Shown here: piece after piece, positions 58,724 through 64,000 of the stretch
Position numbering within the stretch: position 1 is the first letter of the stretch
How the letters are laid out: each line of letters opens with the position of its first letter
Assembly: GCA_028095925.1 (NCBI GenBank)
Contig: JAOHCW010000001.1
Coordinates: 1 to 64,000 of the forward strand
Reading direction: 5' to 3'
Length of the DNA stretch: 64,000 nt
Source: Aquiluna sp.
GTDB taxonomy: Bacteria > Actinomycetota > Actinomycetes > Actinomycetales > Microbacteriaceae
Made by a program: the position numbers and the translations under genes
Notes under the pieces: generated by a model
What the model saw: only the letters and a program-made list of their open reading frames with translations
Database searches by the model: none
What the model was told of the DNA's origin: nothing

Positions 58724-59734
58724 ATGAAAAAAGCCCTGATTATTGGCATTACGGGCCAAGATGGCTCTTATCTTGCCCAACTCTTGATTCAAAAAGGCTA
58801 TGAGGTTCATGGAGTTGTAAGGCGCTCTTCGAGTTTCAACACGGCTCGCATAGATCATCTCTACCAGGACCGACATGCTGACTCTCCAAGTCTGTTTCTT
58901 CACTTCGGCGACCTTTCGGACGGTTCACGCCTGGTGTCATTGATTGGTGATTTGAAGCCAGATGAGATTTATAACCTAGGTGCACAGTCACATGTACGAG
59001 TGAGCTTTGACGAGCCTGAGTACACAGGAGACGTTACAGGTCTTGGAACGTCAAGAGTCTTGGAGGCTGTTCGCTTAGCTGCGCCAGGAAGTAAGTACTA
59101 CCAAGCTTCATCTTCGGAGATGTTCGGCGCAACCCCACCACCACAAAATGAATCAACACCTTTCTATCCTCGCTCTCCCTATGGAGCGGCAAAAGTATAT
59201 GCCTATTGGATGACGAAGAACTATCGTGAGGCCTACGGGATATTCGCAGTAAACGGGATCTTGTTTAACCACGAATCTCCTCGCAGAGGTGAAACTTTCG
59301 TAACTCGAAAAATAACCCGGGCCGTTGCTCGCATCAAGGCCGGGGTTCAGTCCAAGCTGTATCTTGGCAATCTAGATGCCGTGAGAGATTGGGGTTATGC
59401 ACCTGAGTACGTCGAGGGTATGTGGCGGATGTTGCAGCATGATGCGCCAATGGATTTCGTACTTGCAACCGGTCAAGCTGCCACAATCAAAGACTTCCTC
59501 ACATCTTCTTTCTCTCATGCTGGTCTTGACTGGCAGGAGTTTGTTGAATTTGACCCAAGGTATCTCCGTCCGACTGAGGTAGATGCGCTAATCGGGGATT
59601 CCTCCTTGGCGGAGAAAGAGCTGGGCTGGAAGGCGAAGACCATGCCGGATGAACTGGCTCGACTAATGGTTGAGGCTGATATTCAGGCGCAGGCCCATGC
59701 CGGATCTCCATGGATTGATTCGCCAACTTTCTGA
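58724..59734 (+). CDS. gmd: GDP-mannose 4,6-dehydratase
   Basis: 336 residues. [19 protein letters not shown] is the NADP motif, [19 protein letters not shown] and [12 protein letters not shown] (catalytic YxxxK) follow, with [16 protein letters not shown] typical of Gmd. It converts GDP-mannose to GDP-4-keto-6-deoxymannose. The stop overlaps the fcl start (ATGA). The product should end as GDP-fucose for surface glycans. Confidence 0.93.
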   Translation: MKKALIIGITGQDGSYLAQLLIQKGYEVHGVVRRSSSFNTARIDHLYQDRHADSPSLFLHFGDLSDGSRLVSLIGDLKPDEIYNLGAQSHVRVSFDEPEYTGDVTGLGTSRVLEAVRLAAPGSKYYQASSSEMFGATPPPQNESTPFYPRSPYGAAKVYAYWMTKNYREAYGIFAVNGILFNHESPRRGETFVTRKITRAVARIKAGVQSKLYLGNLDAVRDWGYAPEYVEGMWRMLQHDAPMDFVLATGQAATIKDFLTSSFSHAGLDWQEFVEFDPRYLRPTEVDALIGDSSLAEKELGWKAKTMPDELARLMVEADIQAQAHAGSPWIDSPTF

Positions 59735-60708
59735 TGAACAAATTACCAGTAGACCGATCGTCCAAGGTCTTTGTAGCCGGCCACAAGGGAATGGTCGGCG
59801 GTGCAATCGTCCGGAAGCTCCAAGACCAAGGTTTTCAAAACATAGTCACGAGATCGTCGACAGAACTTGACCTGCGAGACCGAGAAAGAGTTATTGATTT
59901 TTTTCAGCACGAGCAACCTGTAATTGTTTTATTAGCGGCTGCAAAAGTCGGTGGCATACTTGCAAACGACACGTATCCAGCAGATTTTTTGAGTGACAAC
60001 CTCAGAATCCAGTTAAACGTGATGGATGCAGCCCATGACTTAGGCGTTGAGAGGCTCGTCTTTTTAGGGTCAAGCTGTATTTATCCAAAGTTTGCGGAGC
60101 AACCAATAAGGGAAGACGCCCTTATGACTGGTGCTCTAGAGCCAACCAATGATGCTTATGCGGTCGCAAAGATTGCGGGTATTCAACAGATTCAGGCCAT
60201 GAGAAAACAGCACGGACATAACTGGATTTCGGTTATGCCATCAAACCTCTACGGCCCTGGCGACAATTACGATCCAGCTGGATCGCACGTGTTACCTGCG
60301 CTAATCCGACGTTACGTAGAGGCGAAGGCTGAGGGCCAGACGACGATTACAAATTGGGGGACTGGAACTCCACTTCGTGAATTTTTGTATGTTGAGGACC
60401 TAGCGGATGCCTGCCTGTTTCTTCTAGAAAATTACGACTCCAGCGAGCACGTCAACGTGGGGAGTGGGAAGGATCTCTCGATCCGAGCTCTCGCTGAGAT
60501 GGTTGCAGAGGAGGTGGGTTTCACAGGCGAGACCAGATGGGATACCACGAAACCCGACGGCACACCTCGAAAACTTCTTGACGTTTCCAAGATAAACGAA
60601 CTCGGGTGGAAGGCAACAACGGGACTTCGCGAAGGGATTAGAAATTCGATTAGGGACTTCGAATCTCGGCGCGCAGAGCTTGCACAAAACCAAAAGGTCA
60701 CAAATTAG
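59734..60708 (+). CDS. fcl: GDP-L-fucose synthase
   Basis: 324 residues. VFVAGHKGMVGGAIVRKL at the N-terminus, FLGSSCIYPKFAEQPI, YAVAKIAGIQ (YxxxK) and NLYGPGDNYDP are diagnostic of the epimerase-reductase WcaG/Fcl. Together with gmd it makes GDP-L-fucose. The two genes sit between smpB and rpoB, away from the main polysaccharide cluster. Confidence 0.92.
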   Translation: MNKLPVDRSSKVFVAGHKGMVGGAIVRKLQDQGFQNIVTRSSTELDLRDRERVIDFFQHEQPVIVLLAAAKVGGILANDTYPADFLSDNLRIQLNVMDAAHDLGVERLVFLGSSCIYPKFAEQPIREDALMTGALEPTNDAYAVAKIAGIQQIQAMRKQHGHNWISVMPSNLYGPGDNYDPAGSHVLPALIRRYVEAKAEGQTTITNWGTGTPLREFLYVEDLADACLFLLENYDSSEHVNVGSGKDLSIRALAEMVAEEVGFTGETRWDTTKPDGTPRKLLDVSKINELGWKATTGLREGIRNSIRDFESRRAELAQNQKVTN

Positions 60709-60891
60709 TAAAAAACGTGCGGAATTTTAAGTTGCATAGCATAATTCTCCTCCTTTAGTATTGAGGTTTGCTTCCCTAACCCTGCCTGGCGATAAATAGC
60801 GGTTGTCTGGCGCGATGCAAATTGTGGCTCGTCACGGTTTAGGTACGCGAATTTCCGCCCAAACCTAACAACTTCCCTAGGGGTAATCACT

Positions 60892-63800
60892 TTGGCTGCT
60901 GCGAAAAACGCTAAAACCACCAAGTCCGCAAACACATCAAGAACCGCTCAGAGGCCTTCGTTTGCAAAGCACTCTGACCCGGTAGAGATTCCAGACCTTC
61001 TATCTCTTCAGACTGAGAGCTTCGATTGGCTCGTTGGCGCTCCTGCCTGGCGAGCAATCGCTGGCAAAGCTGCCAAGAACGGTCTCGACGAGGTCTTCGA
61101 GGAGATAAGTCCTATTGAGGACAGCAGCAATGCTGCTCAGGACGCGAAGATGGGCCTTTCGTTCTCTGACCCAGAACTATTTGACCCTCCCTACACTCCA
61201 GACGAGTGCAAGGAGAAGGGCAAGAGCTACACCCAGCCGCTCTACATCAAAGCAGAGTTCACCAACTACCTGACCGGTGAGATTAAGTCGCAGACCGTAT
61301 TCATGGGCGACTTCCCCGTTATGACCGGCAAGGGAACTTTCATCATCAACGGCACCGAGCGCGTCGTCGTCTCCCAGCTTGTTCGCTCCCCAGGTGTCTA
61401 CTTCTCGGTGTCAACCAACACCACTGGAAACCTGGATGTTCGCAACAACAAGGCTCAGATCATCCCTAGCCGTGGAAGCTACCTAGAGTTTCTGACCGAG
61501 TGGGTCAAGGATGAGAGAAAGCCTGCTGCTCGTTTCGGCCAGCCGATTCTGCAGGTGCAGGTGGACCGCAAGACCAAAGTCTCGGCAACTATCTTCCTCA
61601 AGGCACTCGGTTTTACTAAGGACGAGATTCGCGCAGAGTTCTCGGACATCAAGGCTGCCGTTGAGGCAAGCCTACTGGGCATGAAGTTTGACGAGGACAT
61701 CATCGAGAGAACTCTCGAGTATGACGAGTCGAAGGTCTTTGCTAACCCGATCCTGAGCAAGGAAGAGGCGCTTCGTGAGGTCTACCGCAAGGTTCGCGGT
61801 GAGGCTGCAGGTAGTGAGGTAGCTGATGCTTGGCTGCGTTCCACATACTTTGAGTCAAAGCGTTACAACCTGGCGCGCGTTGGTCGCCACAAGATCAACC
61901 GCAAGCTTCAGATTGAAGAGGAAGCCAACATCACCACGCTCACGCGTGCTGACATCGTGAGCACTCTGAAGTACCTATTGCTCTTTGATCTAGTTCTTGC
62001 CAACAACGTCTCATCAAGTTCGCAGAACGCAGAATTCGCCATCAAGATGAACGGCAAGAAGGTAAATCTTTCAGTCCGCTCTGATGACATCGATGACTTC
62101 TCCAACCGCCGCATTCGCAGCGTTGGCGAGCTAATCCAGAACCAGGTTCGCATCGGCCTCAGCCGCATGGAGCGTGTGGTTCGCGAGCGCATGTCCACAC
62201 AGGATATCGAGGCGATCACCCCTCAGACCCTCATCAACCTGCGTCCAGTTGTCTCGGCTCTGAAGGAGTTCTTTGGAGCCAGCCAGCTATCGCAGTTCAT
62301 GGACCAGAACAACCCACTGGCAGGCCTCGCTCACAAGCGTCGTCTCTCGGCCCTGGGTCCTGGCGGTATCGCTCGTGAGCGTGCCCAAATGGAGGTTCGT
62401 GACGTTCACCCTTCCCACTACGGAAGAATGTGCCCGGTCGAGACCCCAGAAGGTCCAAACATCGGTCTGATCGGATCACTTACCGCCTTCAGCCGCATCA
62501 ACAGCTTTGGCTTTATCGAGACGCCTTACCGCGCTGTTAAGAACGGCAAGCCATCAAGGACCGTTGAGTATCTTGATGCCGCAAGTGAAGACGGCAAGGT
62601 AATCGCAGGTGCTGACACTCCATTGAGTGAGGACGGCTCCCTCAAGGGTCCAAAGGCCTTCGCCCGCTTCCGCGGCGACATCGTTGAGGTGGACGCAGCA
62701 GATGTTGATTACATCGATGTCTCCCCGCGTCAGCTTGCTTCGGTCTCTACGTCTCTGATTCCATTCCTCGAGCACGATGACTCGTCACGTGCTCTGATGG
62801 GTGCGAACATGCAGCGTCAGGCTGTGCCACTGCTTCGCGCAGACAGCCCATTTGTTGGCACCGGCATGGAGCGCATTGCTGCGATTGACTCCGGTGCTGT
62901 TGTGGTCGCCGAGGAGGCCGGTGTCGTCGAGGAGATTGACGCCGACGAGATCACTGTCCACAACGACAACAAGAGGCGCTCCACCTACCCACTTCGTAAG
63001 TTCGACCGCTCAAACCAGGGAACCGCTATCAACCAGCGAGTAATCGTTGAGGTTGGTCAGCGCGTAGAGGTTGGAGACGTGCTTGCCGACGGTCCATCCA
63101 CCGAGAACGGTGAGTTGGCGCTGGGTAAGAACCTACTCGTGGCATTTATGCCATGGGAGGGTTACAACTTCGAGGACGCAATCATCCTGAGCCAGGAGCT
63201 TGTGAAGCAGGACACCATGTCTTCGATTCACATCGAGGAGTATGAGGTTGATGCTCGCGACACCAAGCTCGGTGCCGAGGAGATCACCTCCGACCTGCCA
63301 AACATTTCGATTGAGGCTCTAGCTCAGCTAGATGACATGGGCATCGTCCGGATTGGTGCAGAGGTCCGTCCAGGAGACATTCTGGTCGGAAAGGTAACGC
63401 CTAAGGGTGAGACCGAGCTCTCTGCAGAAGAGCGACTACTCCGCGCGATTTTCAACGAGAAGAGCCGAGAGGTGCGCGACACCTCTTTGAAGGTCCCACA
63501 CGGCGAGGGTGGAACCGTCATTGGCGTCAAGGTATTTGACGCAGAGGACGGCGACGAGCTCGGAGCCGGGGTGAACCGCAGAGTTGTTGTTCACATCGCT
63601 CAGAAGCGCAAGATCACCGAGGGTGACAAGCTTGCTGGCCGTCACGGCAACAAGGGTGTTATCGCAAAGATTCTCCCCGTTGAAGACATGCCATTCATGG
63701 AGGACGGAACTCCTGTTGACATCGTTTTGAACCCGCTGGGTATTCCAGGCCGCATGAACTTTGGTCAGGTCCTTGAGACCCACCTAGGTTGGGCATGTAA

Positions 63801-64000
63801 GCAGGGCTGGGACGTCAAGGGCGTCGCCAAGTGGGCAGATGACATGGCTAAGAGCCTTATCAAGAGCCCTCCGGGAACCAAGGTTGCAACACCTGTGTTT
63901 GATGGTGCAACCAAGGACCAGGTTGCTGGCATCTTGGACCACACCCTGCCTAATGCCGATGGCCAGAGGCTCATCGATGGCACCGGTAAGGCAAGGCTGT
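60892..64000 (+). CDS. rpoB: RNA polymerase beta subunit (5' part)
   Basis: The gene runs off the right edge; 1036 codons are visible. TTG start ([12 protein letters not shown]) with AGGGG nine bases before. The beta-subunit blocks are all there: [21 protein letters not shown]-type region ([20 protein letters not shown]), the rifampicin region ([20 protein letters not shown], then [12 protein letters not shown]), [19 protein letters not shown] and [19 protein letters not shown]. Cluster-I rifampicin residues look wild type. The 183-base upstream gap probably carries the rpoBC promoter, but no clear -35/-10 is seen. Confidence 0.97.
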   Translation, partial: MAAAKNAKTTKSANTSRTAQRPSFAKHSDPVEIPDLLSLQTESFDWLVGAPAWRAIAGKAAKNGLDEVFEEISPIEDSSNAAQDAKMGLSFSDPELFDPPYTPDECKEKGKSYTQPLYIKAEFTNYLTGEIKSQTVFMGDFPVMTGKGTFIINGTERVVVSQLVRSPGVYFSVSTNTTGNLDVRNNKAQIIPSRGSYLEFLTEWVKDERKPAARFGQPILQVQVDRKTKVSATIFLKALGFTKDEIRAEFSDIKAAVEASLLGMKFDEDIIERTLEYDESKVFANPILSKEEALREVYRKVRGEAAGSEVADAWLRSTYFESKRYNLARVGRHKINRKLQIEEEANITTLTRADIVSTLKYLLLFDLVLANNVSSSSQNAEFAIKMNGKKVNLSVRSDDIDDFSNRRIRSVGELIQNQVRIGLSRMERVVRERMSTQDIEAITPQTLINLRPVVSALKEFFGASQLSQFMDQNNPLAGLAHKRRLSALGPGGIARERAQMEVRDVHPSHYGRMCPVETPEGPNIGLIGSLTAFSRINSFGFIETPYRAVKNGKPSRTVEYLDAASEDGKVIAGADTPLSEDGSLKGPKAFARFRGDIVEVDAADVDYIDVSPRQLASVSTSLIPFLEHDDSSRALMGANMQRQAVPLLRADSPFVGTGMERIAAIDSGAVVVAEEAGVVEEIDADEITVHNDNKRRSTYPLRKFDRSNQGTAINQRVIVEVGQRVEVGDVLADGPSTENGELALGKNLLVAFMPWEGYNFEDAIILSQELVKQDTMSSIHIEEYEVDARDTKLGAEEITSDLPNISIEALAQLDDMGIVRIGAEVRPGDILVGKVTPKGETELSAEERLLRAIFNEKSREVRDTSLKVPHGEGGTVIGVKVFDAEDGDELGAGVNRRVVVHIAQKRKITEGDKLAGRHGNKGVIAKILPVEDMPFMEDGTPVDIVLNPLGIPGRMNFGQVLETHLGWACKQGWDVKGVAKWADDMAKSLIKSPPGTKVATPVFDGATKDQVAGILDHTLPNADGQRLIDGTGKARL

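Noticed and set aside
61000-64000. Minus-strand frames of 60-115 codons within rpoB
   Set aside because: Antisense shadows of a highly biased housekeeping gene.

Overview
The window looks like a chromosomal segment of a small, streamlined, high-GC Gram-positive bacterium, most likely a planktonic freshwater Microbacteriaceae of the Rhodoluna/Aquiluna ('Luna') type. Reasons: an actinorhodopsin gene, actinobacterial gene orders (prfB-ftsE-ftsX-smpB; gutM-type polyol operons), a DivIVA/Wag31-like coiled coil, LCP-family wall enzyme, moderate GC by eye, very short intergenic spaces, many GTG/TTG starts and ATGA/TAATG overlaps, and several genes without a Shine-Dalgarno sequence that look leaderless. 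The genus is an inference; no 16S gene is present. No insertion sequence, prophage or CRISPR array was seen.

Layout. 1-5.2 kb: start of a GH1 beta-glucosidase, an LCP protein, tRNA-Ser(GCU) and tRNA-Arg(ACG), an MFS carrier, a lipoprotein and a DivIVA-like protein. 5.2-7.4 kb: a carotenoid-type pair (UbiA prenyltransferase, CrtI-like desaturase). 7.5-15.6 kb: a catabolic locus combining an acetoin/pyruvate-dehydrogenase-type E1alpha-E1beta-E2, a SorC regulator, GutM, a glucitol-family PTS whose EIIB and second membrane domain are separate genes in swapped order, and a COG4091-like dehydrogenase. 15.7-20.5 kb: a luciferase-like monooxygenase and a sugar ABC importer without its ATPase. 20.5-23.9 kb, minus strand: rhodopsin with a structured leader, a 37-residue membrane peptide, nitroreductase and P450. 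24-30.8 kb: pseudouridine salvage (psuG-psuK), then deoC with two aldehyde dehydrogenase genes (one lacking its catalytic domain), an SDR and a tocopherol-cyclase-like protein. 30.9-37 kb: MFS, hydrolase, a copper operon (copA, copZ, DUF4395-like) headed by an ArsR regulator and divergent from an arsenic pair (aquaglyceroporin-arsC). 37-40.6 kb: an iron(III) ABC importer behind a DtxR/IdeR box. 40.7-50.4 kb: DedA, DUF3048, DUF2256, galU, a secreted subtilase and a surface-polysaccharide cluster ending in UDP-glucose dehydrogenase. 50.5-54.8 kb: a sigma factor fused to a membrane anchor and extracytoplasmic domain, then a large secreted surface protein. 54.8-64 kb: tadA, tRNA-Ser(CGA), prfB, ftsE, ftsX, smpB, gmd, fcl and the 5' part of rpoB.

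How parts may work together. The sigma factor and the surface protein have nearly the same upstream element (AGTTTYCGTAAC, 17 bases, TATNNTTGGAG), so the sigma factor may drive both. The surface protein and the subtilase end in the same roughly 75-residue domain, suggesting a common export, anchoring or glycosylation route. The 7.5-15.4 kb locus reads as an uncharacterised polyol pathway; one chemically consistent guess is a 1-deoxyhexitol taken up by the PTS, oxidised to a 1-deoxyketose phosphate (an acetoin analogue) and cleaved thiolytically to acetyl-CoA plus an aldose phosphate. The rhodopsin has green-pump residues and the glycine that in xanthorhodopsin-type pumps leaves room for a carotenoid antenna.
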